DNA of 64,000 nucleotides from the NCBI RefSeq assembly GCF_018342475.1, contig NZ_JAEMUD010000001.1, positions 186,001 to 250,000 of the forward strand. Direction: 5' to 3'. The notes under the pieces are model-generated. The model did not search any database. It worked only from the letters and a program-made list of their open reading frames with translations, and had not been told where the DNA came from. This document shows positions 25,762 to 34,937 of the stretch, one piece after another; the first letter of the stretch is position 1, and every line of letters begins with the position of its first letter. This DNA comes from Parachlamydia sp. AcF125. Its GTDB lineage: Bacteria > Chlamydiota > Chlamydiia > Chlamydiales > Parachlamydiaceae. Made by a program: the position numbers and the translations under genes.

Positions 25762-28230
25762 ATGGCTAAAAAAAAACAAATTAAAATGACATCCCCCCCG
25801 CCTGTTAAAGATGTCACTCCCTATAATACCGAAATGCGAGGCATCTTCTTTTTCATTGCCTCTTTTATTTTAACTTTAAGCCTTTTAAGTTTCGCTTACG
25901 GCCAGGCATCTAAAAATTGGCTAGGCCTTATTGGACATACGATCGGGTGGATCTTTCACGCCTTATTTGGATTAAGCAGCTACTTAATTGTGATTTTCCT
26001 TGGGTGGATTAGCTGGCGCCTTCTCTTTAACCAGCCGATTAATCGCCTAGGAAAAAAAACGCTTGCTGTGGCCATTCTAGTTTGCTCAACATCCATTTTA
26101 CTTTCCCTGATCGAAGAACAATTTCCCACCATTCGCACGTTTTTAGGACATTCTTTTTACACTTATTCGTGGTACAAAAAGCAAAGGTATCATTTGGGAG
26201 GAGCTCTTTTTTATTACCTCTACCGCGATATGCCCACTTATAATCTCGTGCGTATGCTCAATACAACCGGAGTTGGCTTAGTTTTTTTTAGCACTCTTGT
26301 TGCCTCTTTGCTTTCTTTAGCAAAAATTACCCCAGAACAAATCTTACAAGCTTTGACAAACTTTTTTACTCTTTTAAAAGAAACCACCAAAGAAAAATGG
26401 GAGGCTTTATTTGCTCCCCGTGAGCCAGAAGAAGAGCCGTTTTCTAACTCTGATAAAATGCTCACTCCTTTTCAGGCTGAAACAGATGAGACGGAGCATT
26501 TTCAGGAAAGGGGACTAAAAAATCGTCCGAGTTTTACCCGTAGATATACCTTAGATCCAATTTTGAAAAGCCCTTTTGATGAGATGTCTCGCCCTGTGTT
26601 CTCTAACCAAGACTCCCACACAGAACCAGAAGAAGAGATCCTGGCTTTACCTCAGCCTACTGAAAGTCCTGATTCGGAAGCTGTCCTCCTCAACAAAAAA
26701 GAAGCTGCTATTAACGCCCAAAAAATTTATAACGGAGATTTTACCCATTACGAGGTCCCTGAAGATAACCTTTTAACCAATCCAAAAAGTATTGATCATA
26801 CCCTTGTAAAGAAAGATTTAGAGAGGCAGGCAGAGATTCTCGAAGAAACCCTCCTGAGCTTTGGGATCGAGGCAAAAGTGGGGCAGATTCATTGCGGTCC
26901 AACCATTACTTTGTTTGAAGTGCACCCTGCCATTGGAGTTAAGGTGCAGAAAATTCGCACTCTGGAAAATGATATTGCCTTAAACATGCAAGCAAGGTCG
27001 ATTCGAATTATCGCCCCCATTCCAGGCAAAGCAGCGGTAGGAATCGAAGTTCCTAGCCCTCACCCACAAGAGGTGGCATTTAAAGATATTTTACACGCCT
27101 ATCAACAAGGGGGAAAGAAATTTCATATTCCCGTTCTGCTAGGTAAGACAGTCCTCGGAGAATATGTCATGAGCGACTTAGCTAAAATGCCTCATTGTAT
27201 TATCGCAGGAGCGACCGGATCGGGAAAGTCCGTTTGTATCAATACCATTGTAATGTCGATTTTACTAAATGCTAAGCCAGACGAAATTAAATTACTGATG
27301 ATTGATCCCAAAAAGGTAGAATTAACCCCTTATACGCGTCTCCCCCACATGTTAGCACCGGTCATTACCGAGCCGCATGGAGCATGTGCGGCCTTAAATT
27401 GGCTGGTAAAAGAGATGGAAAATCGCTATGAACTGCTTAAAATTTTATCCGTTCGCAACATCGAATCCTTTAATCAACGGAAACGGGATATAGAGCTAGA
27501 GGAAAGTTTTGATAGAGAAATTCCTGAAAAACTCCCTTATATCGTAGGAATTATTGATGAGCTCGCAGATCTCATGATGGTATCCAGCAGCGATATCGAA
27601 ACTCCTATTGCCAGAATTGCCCAAATGGCCCGAGCGGTGGGGATCCATTTAATTCTCGCCACGCAACGCCCTTCCCGTGAAGTGATTACCGGGATTATTA
27701 AAGCAAATTTTCCTACCCGCATTTCATTTAAAGTTGCTAGCCGAGTGAATAGCCAGATTGTATTAGATGAAACAGGGGCGGAATCTTTGCTTGGGAATGG
27801 GGATATGCTCTTTCTTCCACCGGGAAGCTCCCACCTTATTCGGGCACAGGGAGCCTATATTCGCGATGAGGATATTACCGGGGTAGTCAAGAAAATTTGC
27901 GATCAAGCTCCCCCTAATTATGTGATTGACTCTTTTGACCAAGGCTCATTTGAAGATTTCCAGTCCTCCAATCAAGCAGAATCCCCTGCTGACCAACTTT
28001 ACGATAGCGCTCTTGATATTGTATTAAGTACAGGAAATGCCTCTACAACTTTCTTACAGCGCAAACTTAAAATTGGATATGCGCGAGCTGCCAGTTTAAT
28101 TGATCTTTTAGAAAATCAAGGAGTTATTGGCCCGAGTGAAGGGAGTAAGCCCAGAAAAATTCTGCTTTCTCGAAAAAACGGAGGAGAAGAAACTTCTCCA
28201 AAAAATGCATTTGCTCTAGAGGATGAATAA
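25762..28230 (+). CDS. ftsK: DNA translocase FtsK/SpoIIIE
   Basis: An 822-residue divisome protein that pumps DNA at the septum and aligns chromosome dimers for XerCD. The N-terminal 200 residues hold about four membrane spans. A Glu/Pro-rich linker follows (about 215-300), shorter than in E. coli. The motor domain has Walker A GATGSGKSVCIN and Walker B PYIVGIIDELADLMM. A winged-helix gamma domain closes the protein (STTFLQRKLKIGYARAASLID), which recognises KOPS-like polar sites. GGGAAAA precedes ATG. Length is typical of the shorter FtsK class. Confidence 0.96.
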   Translation: MAKKKQIKMTSPPPVKDVTPYNTEMRGIFFFIASFILTLSLLSFAYGQASKNWLGLIGHTIGWIFHALFGLSSYLIVIFLGWISWRLLFNQPINRLGKKTLAVAILVCSTSILLSLIEEQFPTIRTFLGHSFYTYSWYKKQRYHLGGALFYYLYRDMPTYNLVRMLNTTGVGLVFFSTLVASLLSLAKITPEQILQALTNFFTLLKETTKEKWEALFAPREPEEEPFSNSDKMLTPFQAETDETEHFQERGLKNRPSFTRRYTLDPILKSPFDEMSRPVFSNQDSHTEPEEEILALPQPTESPDSEAVLLNKKEAAINAQKIYNGDFTHYEVPEDNLLTNPKSIDHTLVKKDLERQAEILEETLLSFGIEAKVGQIHCGPTITLFEVHPAIGVKVQKIRTLENDIALNMQARSIRIIAPIPGKAAVGIEVPSPHPQEVAFKDILHAYQQGGKKFHIPVLLGKTVLGEYVMSDLAKMPHCIIAGATGSGKSVCINTIVMSILLNAKPDEIKLLMIDPKKVELTPYTRLPHMLAPVITEPHGACAALNWLVKEMENRYELLKILSVRNIESFNQRKRDIELEESFDREIPEKLPYIVGIIDELADLMMVSSSDIETPIARIAQMARAVGIHLILATQRPSREVITGIIKANFPTRISFKVASRVNSQIVLDETGAESLLGNGDMLFLPPGSSHLIRAQGAYIRDEDITGVVKKICDQAPPNYVIDSFDQGSFEDFQSSNQAESPADQLYDSALDIVLSTGNASTTFLQRKLKIGYARAASLIDLLENQGVIGPSEGSKPRKILLSRKNGGEETSPKNAFALEDE

Positions 28231-28422
28231 AGGATCGTGGAGGGAGAATTTTCTGAGGGAAGCTCAGCCCTCTGCCAGAGAAGCTTCACGAATTAATAAA
28301 ATGTAGGCTTAGTTTTTTTCATATCCCCGTATTCTTTTGATAAGCACTTGTCCATCTTTTTATGGATTGTGCGGTGCGAAATCCTTAATGGCTTTATCAG
28401 TTTTTACTAAACTGCCTAAATG

Positions 28423-28815
28423 CTATTTCTCTACGTCTGCGGCAGAAGGTTCCTTAAGACCTTGTAAAAGAGATAAAAGTTGCTCAGCCATCTGGTAAGC
28501 CGCTGCCGTTCCATCGTCTAATTGTTGACATTGATCAGCCATTTCTTCAATCAAACCTTGATCGTCCTTGCCTGTTTCGGTCTTCCCCAAATCGCTAGGA
28601 GGCGTTTCCTCTACTTTTTTTAATTCTCTATCCTTTCTCTCTAGAGGCAACAATTGTTCAAATTTATCGACCAAAGCTACCAGAATATTTTGCTCTTCTT
28701 GCTGCGCTGCTTGTAATTGCCCCCCTTCCTCGAGGATTTCTTGAACGATCTTTTGAAGATCTTTTACATTTTCCCCATGTTTAGGAATTTCAAAAAGCTG
28801 AGGCTCTAGCAACAC
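28423..28815 (-). CDS. C-terminal part of a frameshifted coiled-coil protein
   Basis: This acidic, Gln/Glu-rich 130-codon frame has only a GTG start (28815) with no ribosome binding site. The frame is open back to the ten-T run at 28891-28900 (ten A on the coding strand), where it overlaps the end of the upstream ORF 28881-30011. One extra A, by mutation, slippage or sequencing error, would join the two into a protein of about 530 residues. It has no membrane segment or signal. It is best read as the tail of the upstream gene. Confidence 0.6.
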   Translation of the reverse strand: MLLEPQLFEIPKHGENVKDLQKIVQEILEEGGQLQAAQQEEQNILVALVDKFEQLLPLERKDRELKKVEETPPSDLGKTETGKDDQGLIEEMADQCQQLDDGTAAAYQMAEQLLSLLQGLKEPSAADVEK

Positions 28816-28880
28816 TTTTTTAGCGCCTTGCGCTTTCTCTTCTTCTCCTTTAGCCTCAAACGCTGGATGAGTAGGCCCTT

Positions 28881-30011
28881 CTAAGCGGAATTTTTTTTTT
28901 CTGTCTTTTCTAAAGTGGCCTGCCCTTTTTTTCTAAGTCGCTTCTTTTGACTTTTGCTCATCTCACTAGATAGAGATTCAGCTTTGGGTTTTTCACCCTC
29001 TTTATTTTTTTGAGTTCCGGACGCCATTACTCCGGCTGGTTGCTGAGCATGTGGCTCAGTTTCTTTCTGTCCCCTTTTTGCCTCTTCCGCAGCTTTGCGT
29101 TGTATTTCTAAGAGTTGTGCCTTCAAAGCTGTCCGCTCTTCTTCTACGGCTTTGTATCTGGCTTCTAAAACCAAATATTTCTCTATCATAGCTTTAACGT
29201 TAGCTTTTAAAGCTGTACACTCTTCTACTAACACGTTGTATTCAGTTTGTAAAATTACGGCTGCTTCTGTCATAGCTAGGGGTCCTGTTTCTAAAGCTTC
29301 CCGTTTCTTTTCTTCCTCAGCTATACGTTGGGCTTCTAAAGCTACCCGATTTTCTTCCATAGCTTTGCGTTGTCTCTCTAAAGCTACGCGCTCTTCTTCC
29401 AAAGTTTTACGCTGCACTTCTAAGGCTAAACGCTCTTCTTCCACCGCTCTGCGTTGTGTTTCTAGAGACACACGAGCTTTTACTACCGCTTTTTGCTCAG
29501 CTAGCCCTTCTGGCTCTTTTCGAGTTTGTTCCTCTCCCTCTCTTTTTTTTGCGGTGTGCCTGAATGCTTCTAATTTTTGCGCATTCAATTTTGCAGAAGC
29601 TTCTTTTTGCTTGGCTACTTCGGCCGGGTCGAGTAAGGCCATGCAGCGCTTAAAAATATTTCGATAGCATTGGCCGATTGGATCGTTTTGATTCCTAACT
29701 TTCAAGGGAAGAATTCTATTTAAAATAATTTCGAAGTTTTTCCTGTTATTGTTAATAGTTTTTGGATCTAACAATTTATCTCTATTTTGCTCCATATAAA
29801 GGCACAATTTTTCAGCAACATGTAAGGAGTCTCTACGATCGACTTTAAAACCCAGCAATTTTAAAAAAGCCCTTATTATTCTCCAACAACGCCCATGATA
29901 AACCACTTGTAACTCTGAAGAAAGCCATTTGCCTTGCTGCATTTCTTTTGCTACAGCTTCTAAACGATTACTAATTGGCTCTTGATTATTTTTTAAGCTT
30001 ATTTTTTCCAT
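28881..30011 (-). CDS. Coiled-coil protein with 14-residue repeats, ending at a poly(A) frameshift
   Basis: A 376-residue protein. Residues 1-130 form a helical N-terminal part (VAEKLCLYMEQNRDKLLDPK; about 55-130). After a Lys/Glu-rich linker come four 14-residue repeats at about 180-235, of the form R[VL][AS]LE-QR[KR]---EE[EN], predicted as a long coiled coil, then a second coiled-coil segment to about 320 and a very basic tail (KSQKKRLRKKGQA). The ORF ends TEKKNSA-stop right after a ten-A tract; the +1 frame continues for about 155 more codons (28423-28815). Function unknown. Confidence 0.7.
   Translation of the reverse strand: MEKISLKNNQEPISNRLEAVAKEMQQGKWLSSELQVVYHGRCWRIIRAFLKLLGFKVDRRDSLHVAEKLCLYMEQNRDKLLDPKTINNNRKNFEIILNRILPLKVRNQNDPIGQCYRNIFKRCMALLDPAEVAKQKEASAKLNAQKLEAFRHTAKKREGEEQTRKEPEGLAEQKAVVKARVSLETQRRAVEEERLALEVQRKTLEEERVALERQRKAMEENRVALEAQRIAEEEKKREALETGPLAMTEAAVILQTEYNVLVEECTALKANVKAMIEKYLVLEARYKAVEEERTALKAQLLEIQRKAAEEAKRGQKETEPHAQQPAGVMASGTQKNKEGEKPKAESLSSEMSKSQKKRLRKKGQATLEKTEKKNSA
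29307..29474 (-). repeat. Four tandem 42-bp coding repeats
   Basis: The repeats encode RVSLETQRRAVEEE, RLALEVQRKTLEEE, RVALERQRKAMEEN and RVALEAQRIAEEEK. The 42-bp units are diverged but in register. They also create the misleading 190-codon antisense ORF at 29095-29667. Confidence 0.85.
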
Positions 30012-30196
30012 TACTGGCTCCTAGAGTAATATTAACCTACTCATTTTTACGTTTATTGCAGGATACGTTTAGAGATTAAATTAAGTCAATACGAGGGATA
30101 AAAACAACATTTTTTTAAAAAGCCCTTTTTATCCTTCCATTCATTTTGCAGGTATGCTAAAAGTGCTGTTTTAATCTCTCAAATGAATGGTTTTAA

Positions 30197-31021
30197 ATGG
30201 AAGGTTTTTTTCCTTTAGCTTCGGGATCCAAAGGCAATTGTGTATATGTGGGAACGCAAAATACAAAAATCTTGATCGATGCAGGGATTAGCGGAAGAAG
30301 AATTAAAGAAGAGCTCGCTCGATTGAATGTCAAATTGACGGATATTGATGCCATTTTTGTCACCCATGAACATGCAGATCATATTGCCGGTCTTAAAGTT
30401 TTAGCTTACAGACTGGGAATTCCCATTTTTGCAAACCATGAAACCGCAAAAGGCATTGTAGAATATTTCCACGACTGCCCTAAATTTAAAATCTTCACGA
30501 CCGGGGAGCCCTTTCTTTTGGGAGATCTGGAAGTGCATCCCTTTAGCATTCAGCATGATACAATAGACCCAGTGGGCTTCACAATTAAAACGGATCAGCT
30601 AAAATTAGGTTTTTGCACCGATTTGGGCTTTGTCACCTCTCTTGTGCGGCATCAATTGCAAAATTGTGATTATTTGTATGTCGAAGCCAATCATCAACCT
30701 TCGATGGTCTATGCCTCTTCGAGGCCCATGATTTATAAACAACGTGTGTTAAGTCGCAGTGGCCATCTTTCAAATGAAGCTTGTGCTGAGCTATTAAGTG
30801 ATATTGCACACGAAAGGCTCAAACATGTGCACTTAGCTCACCTTTCAAGCGAATGCAATACTCCCGAAACTGCCCTTCAAGTTATTAAAGGGTTTCTCCA
30901 AAACCAAGGAATCAAGCTTGAGATTAGTATTGCTCCTCAGCACACAATTGGCAAGCCTATTTACTTTAGTGAGAGTGCTGAGTTGGCCTTGAATGGTCTC
31001 CATGAGTCCTTGCTCGTTTGA
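30197..31021 (+). CDS. Metallo-beta-lactamase-fold hydrolase, WalJ/YycJ-like
   Basis: A 274-residue protein with the MBL metal motif THEHADHIAGL (about 55-65), an upstream FFPLASGSKGNCVYVG start and later FCTDLGF and ANHQPSM blocks. These, and the GHLSNEACAELL segment with HLSSECN, are typical of the YycJ/WalJ branch, predicted DNA exonucleases linked to cell-wall regulation and DNA repair in Firmicutes. Two metal ions would bind the His/Asp cluster. It stands alone, diverging from the coiled-coil gene and converging on dnaJ. An RNase or other phosphodiesterase role cannot be excluded. Confidence 0.88.
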   Translation: MEGFFPLASGSKGNCVYVGTQNTKILIDAGISGRRIKEELARLNVKLTDIDAIFVTHEHADHIAGLKVLAYRLGIPIFANHETAKGIVEYFHDCPKFKIFTTGEPFLLGDLEVHPFSIQHDTIDPVGFTIKTDQLKLGFCTDLGFVTSLVRHQLQNCDYLYVEANHQPSMVYASSRPMIYKQRVLSRSGHLSNEACAELLSDIAHERLKHVHLAHLSSECNTPETALQVIKGFLQNQGIKLEISIAPQHTIGKPIYFSESAELALNGLHESLLV

Positions 31022-31110
31022 TTGCAAAAAAGGGAAAAATTCTAGGCATGTCCCCTTAGTTGTATGGGCAAGGCATCACCCTTATTTTCCTTTAATGGTT
31101 TTTATCTCAT

Positions 31111-31151
31111 AAAAAAACCCTCAAGCAATCCCATAAAGTTGCTGAGGGTTT
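31111..31151 (-). terminator. Bidirectional terminator between the MBL gene and dnaJ
   Basis: AAACCCTCAAGCAA (31115-31128) pairs with TTGCTGAGGGTTT (31139-31151) with one bulged A. Leftward, seven T follow the stem; rightward, TTT then A. It lies 31 bases after the dnaJ stop and 94 after the MBL stop. Confidence 0.85.
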
Positions 31152-31181
31152 AAAAAACATCTGAGTTGTAAAAGACGCTTC

Positions 31182-32333
31182 TCAATGAAAAAAGGCTTTA
31201 ATTTTATCGAGAAAGCTTTTTCGAGTTGGCAAATTAACGGCCCCCTCTAGCTTAGAAAACTCCTCAAGCAGTTCTTTCATCCGCTTACTAAGTTTAGTGG
31301 GCGTTTCAACAAAAATTTTAACTAGAAGATCTCCTTTACCTTGCCCATGCACATTGGGGAAGCCTTCTCCTTTTATTCGGAAAACTTTCCCATTTTGAGT
31401 CCCTTCAGGTATCGCAATACGGCAGGTATGTGCAAAAAGAGAGGGGACCTCTTTTTTGCATCCGAGCGCAGCTTCTGTAAAACTAATAGGCAAATCGAGC
31501 AAAAGGTCATTGCCATCCCTTTCAAAAATCTCATGCGGTTCGACCTGAATAAAAACATACAGATCTCCTGGAGGCCCCCCGCCTTGTCCGGCATCTCCAT
31601 ATCCACTCATGCGCAGACGCATTCCTGAATCTACACCTGCTGGAATATGAACTTTGACATGCTGCTTTTCTTTGACAAGGCCACTTCCTCGACAAACGGA
31701 GCACGGATCAACAATCATGCGCCCTTCACCGTGACACTGCGAACACGTCATCGACATGCTAAAAAAGCCACGCTGCTCGAAAACTTGTCCGGAGCCACCA
31801 CATCGATTGCATTTTTTTATGCCCGCGGCAGACCTTGCCCCTTTTCCTCCGCACTCTCGGCAAGTAACATAATTTGTTACCACAAGCTCCTTGTCAACTC
31901 CTCGCGCGGCTTCTTCAAAAGAAAGAGTAATAGTGACCCGTTTGCTTGCTCCTTGCCTAGCTCCTTGGCCTCCAGCATGCCCTCCGCCAAAATCTCCGCC
32001 ACCGAAAACACTGTCAAAAATGGAATCAGAACCCATTCCACCAAACGCGCCCATAAAAGTGCGCAAAGCTTCTTCCATAGAAGAATACCCCCCGCCTCCC
32101 GCTGCAGCAGCGCCTTGCACGCCTTCTTTGCCGTACCGATCGTATAATTGCCGTTTATTGGTGTCGCTTAAAACTTCATAAGCTTCGGAGATCTCTTTAA
32201 ATTTTTTTTCCGATTCCGAGTCGCCAGGATTTTTATCTGGATGATATTTCAGGGCCATCTTTCGATAAGCCTTTTTAATTTCATCCTGAGTAGCATTGCG
32301 TTGTATTTCTAGAGTGTTGTAATAATCTGACAT
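31182..32333 (-). CDS. dnaJ: Chaperone protein DnaJ
   Basis: A 383-residue type I J-protein that stimulates DnaK ATPase and binds unfolded clients. The J-domain carries HPD in [10 protein letters not shown] (about 30-39). A Gly-rich region follows (about 75-125). The zinc-finger domain has four CxxCxGxG-type repeats: [24 protein letters not shown] and CSVCRGSG. The C-terminal substrate-binding domains are complete. rpsU lies 201 bases upstream on the same strand, an order seen in Chlamydia. No CIRCE-like inverted repeat was found upstream. Confidence 0.97.
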   Translation of the reverse strand: MSDYYNTLEIQRNATQDEIKKAYRKMALKYHPDKNPGDSESEKKFKEISEAYEVLSDTNKRQLYDRYGKEGVQGAAAAGGGGYSSMEEALRTFMGAFGGMGSDSIFDSVFGGGDFGGGHAGGQGARQGASKRVTITLSFEEAARGVDKELVVTNYVTCRECGGKGARSAAGIKKCNRCGGSGQVFEQRGFFSMSMTCSQCHGEGRMIVDPCSVCRGSGLVKEKQHVKVHIPAGVDSGMRLRMSGYGDAGQGGGPPGDLYVFIQVEPHEIFERDGNDLLLDLPISFTEAALGCKKEVPSLFAHTCRIAIPEGTQNGKVFRIKGEGFPNVHGQGKGDLLVKIFVETPTKLSKRMKELLEEFSKLEGAVNLPTRKSFLDKIKAFFH

Positions 32334-32534
32334 ATGCGATTCCCAAATGGGTTAACACTTATGAGCGGTGCAGTACACAGGTACCCATGTCACGCTATAA
32401 CTGGATTTATTGGAAACTTGGTCTTTATAGATAACTGAATGACATCCCAACTTATCCCCTTGCTCAAAGGAAACAAATTTAAGGAAAGGCCGCATAAACC
32501 GACATGAGCGCTCTCTGACAGCCTTATTTATTTT

Positions 32535-32714
32535 TTAACGCTGCTTTTTATATTTTAAGGCAGCCTTAGATTTTGCTCGCTTTTTTACCGATGGTTTAGA
32601 GTAAAAGCGATGGGCTTTAACAGACTTCATGACGCCTTCTTTATCGAGTCTTTTTTTAAGAGCTCTAAGAGCTTTATCAAGGGGTTCTCCCACCCGCACT
32701 TTAACAACTGTCAT
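32535..32714 (-). CDS. rpsU: 30S ribosomal protein S21
   Basis: A 59-codon gene, too short for many gene callers. The product starts [20 protein letters not shown] and contains [18 protein letters not shown], the S21 signature. S21 binds the 3' end of 16S rRNA and helps pair it with the Shine-Dalgarno of mRNA. The short length, lacking the C-terminal extension of E. coli S21, is the chlamydial form. It is upstream of dnaJ on the same strand. Confidence 0.95.
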   Translation of the reverse strand: MTVVKVRVGEPLDKALRALKKRLDKEGVMKSVKAHRFYSKPSVKKRAKSKAALKYKKQR

Positions 32715-32890
32715 TTAACCTTAACCTTACTTTTTGAATTTATTCTGCATCAATGCTTATTTCAGTTAGAGAGTGGTTCAGTGTAAAATTACTTAAAATC
32801 CCTCTAAACTCTCATAGATAGCATTATCATACGAGAGTCGCAACATATAAATCAACCTAGAAATGCAGGCCTCTAGATAAAAGAGTTCCG

Positions 32891-33685
32891 TCAACTAGCA
32901 GAATAGAATTCGTAGGTTTGAACCCGATTTAACCACCCCTGTAACCAACGTTTTTCATTCCTTTGAGGAGGTGAATTCTGCACCCGATTTTCAAGCACAC
33001 TCCTCGCACTCCGAGCAAATTCTTTAACAGGTTCATCCGATAGGTTCATCCCCAGCAGGACTTGCCGCAACCCCCATCCGCCCCCTTGGTATCTTTCTTG
33101 CGGAGAAACTCCCTCTCCTTTGAAGTTGACATAATCCAATAAAGCATAAGTGCCCGCCAAAGATTGGCTCAATTGGCAGAATTGCCTTTGAATTTTTTCT
33201 TGCTCTTCTGCACTTAAATTTTCCATCAGGATGGGCAACGACCTTTCTAACCGTTCGAACATGAAATAAATTTGCAGGTCAACATTTTCGGCTAAAAGTT
33301 GGCGCAATTCCCTTAGCTCTTCTTTATCTTGAGCAGCCATAAATTCCTCTCGCGTTTTCCATGGGCAACCATCAGCTTGGATTAACCATTGGGGAATGGC
33401 CACTTGATGCTTACCTAGAAATTTTATCAAATTAGGAAAGGACTCTTTAAAGGGAGAATTTGAATTTTTAGGATGCCAAATAAAATGCCCAATTCCTAGG
33501 GAGGCAAATTCTTCTCCCGCATTCCAAGAAGTTAAACCGGCAACAGATTTTTTACATTCGTTTTTCCAAATTTGCTCCCCCATTTGGCGGGCTTGCTCAG
33601 TTGAAATCTGAAAAGCTCGGCAAGGAGGGGGCAATAAAAAGAGACATCCGACTATGACAAACATAAGAAATGGGTAATCGCGCAT
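32891..33685 (-). CDS. Secreted conserved protein with a GIGHFIWHP motif, possibly lysozyme-like
   Basis: ATG 33685 has GGAGGG four bases upstream and gives 264 residues; the frame is open to 33826 but that extension lacks a start signal. Residues 1-23 (MRDYPFLMFVIVGCLFLLPP) are a signal peptide. The mature protein has the conserved-looking stretch NAGEEFASLGIGHFIWHP followed by FPNLIKFLGKH and a Trp-rich C-terminus (GGGWGLRQVLLGMN). The E-x10-GHF arrangement recalls lysozyme-like enzymes, where a Glu is catalytic, but I cannot confirm the fold. A periplasmic peptidoglycan-related role is only a suggestion. Confidence 0.75.
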   Translation of the reverse strand: MRDYPFLMFVIVGCLFLLPPPCRAFQISTEQARQMGEQIWKNECKKSVAGLTSWNAGEEFASLGIGHFIWHPKNSNSPFKESFPNLIKFLGKHQVAIPQWLIQADGCPWKTREEFMAAQDKEELRELRQLLAENVDLQIYFMFERLERSLPILMENLSAEEQEKIQRQFCQLSQSLAGTYALLDYVNFKGEGVSPQERYQGGGWGLRQVLLGMNLSDEPVKEFARSARSVLENRVQNSPPQRNEKRWLQGWLNRVQTYEFYSAS

Positions 33686-34152
33686 TGACCCTCCTGGGAA
33701 ATTAACGTATGGCAAAATTGAAAGAACAGCAGCAAAAGCTACGGTCATCCTAACTACAGGACTTAGAGAGAAACAGGAATACCTGGTTCTAAAGGAGACA
33801 ACCAAATTTTTTCCCAAGCATTGCATGAGGGGAACCCGCCTAAGTCAACTTGGAATGCTATCACTCTTCCAAAAAGGCACTAAGTTTATAACAATCCGCT
33901 AACCCTAACTGGGGATAGATCGATTTCTTATCTGACCTAATGTCTCCTTGTTAGGAAAATGGGCTGTTAAAAGCTACCCTATCCCCTCTCCAGGGAGTTT
34001 TTCTAAACTCAAGAGATTGTTTTGACAATGAACTAGTTGCCAGCTAAATAATAAAAACATCTAAAGAATATGTCTTTCTCGGGCACTTCCTGTGAAAGCA
34101 TATAAGTAAGGATATCAAATCTCTCGATTTTTTCAACTTAAAGGAAACTTTC
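33686..34152. other. Intergenic region between the secreted protein and the F-box gene
   Basis: No coding frame of its own. It carries the likely divergent promoters; the rightward one is listed at 34022-34050. The open extension of the secreted-protein frame to 33826 is not considered translated. Confidence 0.45.
34022..34050 (+). promoter_or_regulatory. Probable promoter of the F-box gene
   Basis: TTGACA (34022-34027), 17 bases, TAAATA (34045-34050). AAAGGAAAC and ATG 34153 follow about 100 bases later. Confidence 0.45.
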
Positions 34153-34794
34153 ATGCAATTTACCCATTATTTGCACTATATCCGCCATCTCCATGCTTTT
34201 CAAGCGACGCTCCCTAGAGGCCAGAATGACCCGCCCCCTTTTACTGAAAAAATTCCCAAAGAAAGAGACCTGACTTGCAAAGCCTTAAAAAAGTTTAAGT
34301 TATCAGGAGATTCCCAAACCCAGTCCCTTTTTCTTACCAGCTTGCCCCTCTCGATTCAAGCTTACATTTTTACTTTTTTAAAGCAGGATTTACATCCCTG
34401 CGCAACGGTTTGTCATCGCTTTCGTTTTCTGGCAATTAACCAGCTATTAAACAAATATTTCGGATACACTTCTGAAAATAAAGAACGCATGATTCTGCAA
34501 GCGTTTATTTATCTGGAAAATCAAATGAACAAAGAATTGAGCTCTATGCAATTTCTAGAAGACTTAAGCGAAACGAAAAGCAATCTGATAGAGGCCAAAG
34601 GTAAGCTTGAAAAAATTTTGCATTTTTTCTCTCTATTCAAGATTCATTTTCATTTTATGCTGATTTTAGAAGAAAACGACCATAATAAAATTCTTATTAA
34701 AGGCAATTTGACCGAACTTTACCATTTCCAAAAAGCCTGTGAAGCCTATTTAAACGAATGCTCAAAACATTTAAAGAGAGGGCAATCTCACTGA
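34153..34794 (+). CDS. F-box-like protein, candidate host-directed effector
   Basis: A 213-residue protein with an F-box-like segment at about 62-98: LTSLPLSIQAYIFTFLKQDL, then CATVCHRFRFLA. This matches the pattern LP---(Q)-IF-FL---DL---A-VC--FR-LA of eukaryotic F-boxes, which bind Skp1 and recruit substrates to SCF ubiquitin ligase. Bacteria lack that system, so the protein would act in the host cell after secretion, as F-box effectors of Legionella and amoeba symbionts do. The rest is helical with no recognised substrate-binding repeat. A terminator follows, so it is monocistronic. Secretion is inferred. Confidence 0.78.
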   Translation: MQFTHYLHYIRHLHAFQATLPRGQNDPPPFTEKIPKERDLTCKALKKFKLSGDSQTQSLFLTSLPLSIQAYIFTFLKQDLHPCATVCHRFRFLAINQLLNKYFGYTSENKERMILQAFIYLENQMNKELSSMQFLEDLSETKSNLIEAKGKLEKILHFFSLFKIHFHFMLILEENDHNKILIKGNLTELYHFQKACEAYLNECSKHLKRGQSH

Positions 34795-34802
34795 ACCTAA
34801 AA

Positions 34803-34842
34803 GCCTAGAGTCTGCCAAAACAAACTCTAGGCATTCTTTTTT
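34803..34842 (+). terminator. Rho-independent terminator after the F-box gene
   Basis: GCCTAGAGT (34803-34811) and ACTCTAGGC (34824-34832) form a perfect 9-bp stem with a 12-base loop, followed by ATTCTTTTTT. Confidence 0.88.
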
Positions 34843-34937
34843 ATCTAATTTCTCCTCCCGCTTTTTTATTCCTCTTGATCTCGACCTATTTTTTTGTTTA
34901 AGATAAAAACTTATTCAACCTTTTTATTCAGTCACTT

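Noticed and set aside
29095-29667. 190-codon rightward Ser/Thr-rich ORF
   Set aside because: It is antisense to the 14-residue coiled-coil repeats; its composition follows from the complement of Glu/Arg/Ala codons, and there is no ribosome binding site.
32334-32534. CIRCE-type heat-shock operator ahead of dnaJ
   Set aside because: Looked for the TTAGCACTC-N9-GAGTGCTAA pattern and found nothing like it.
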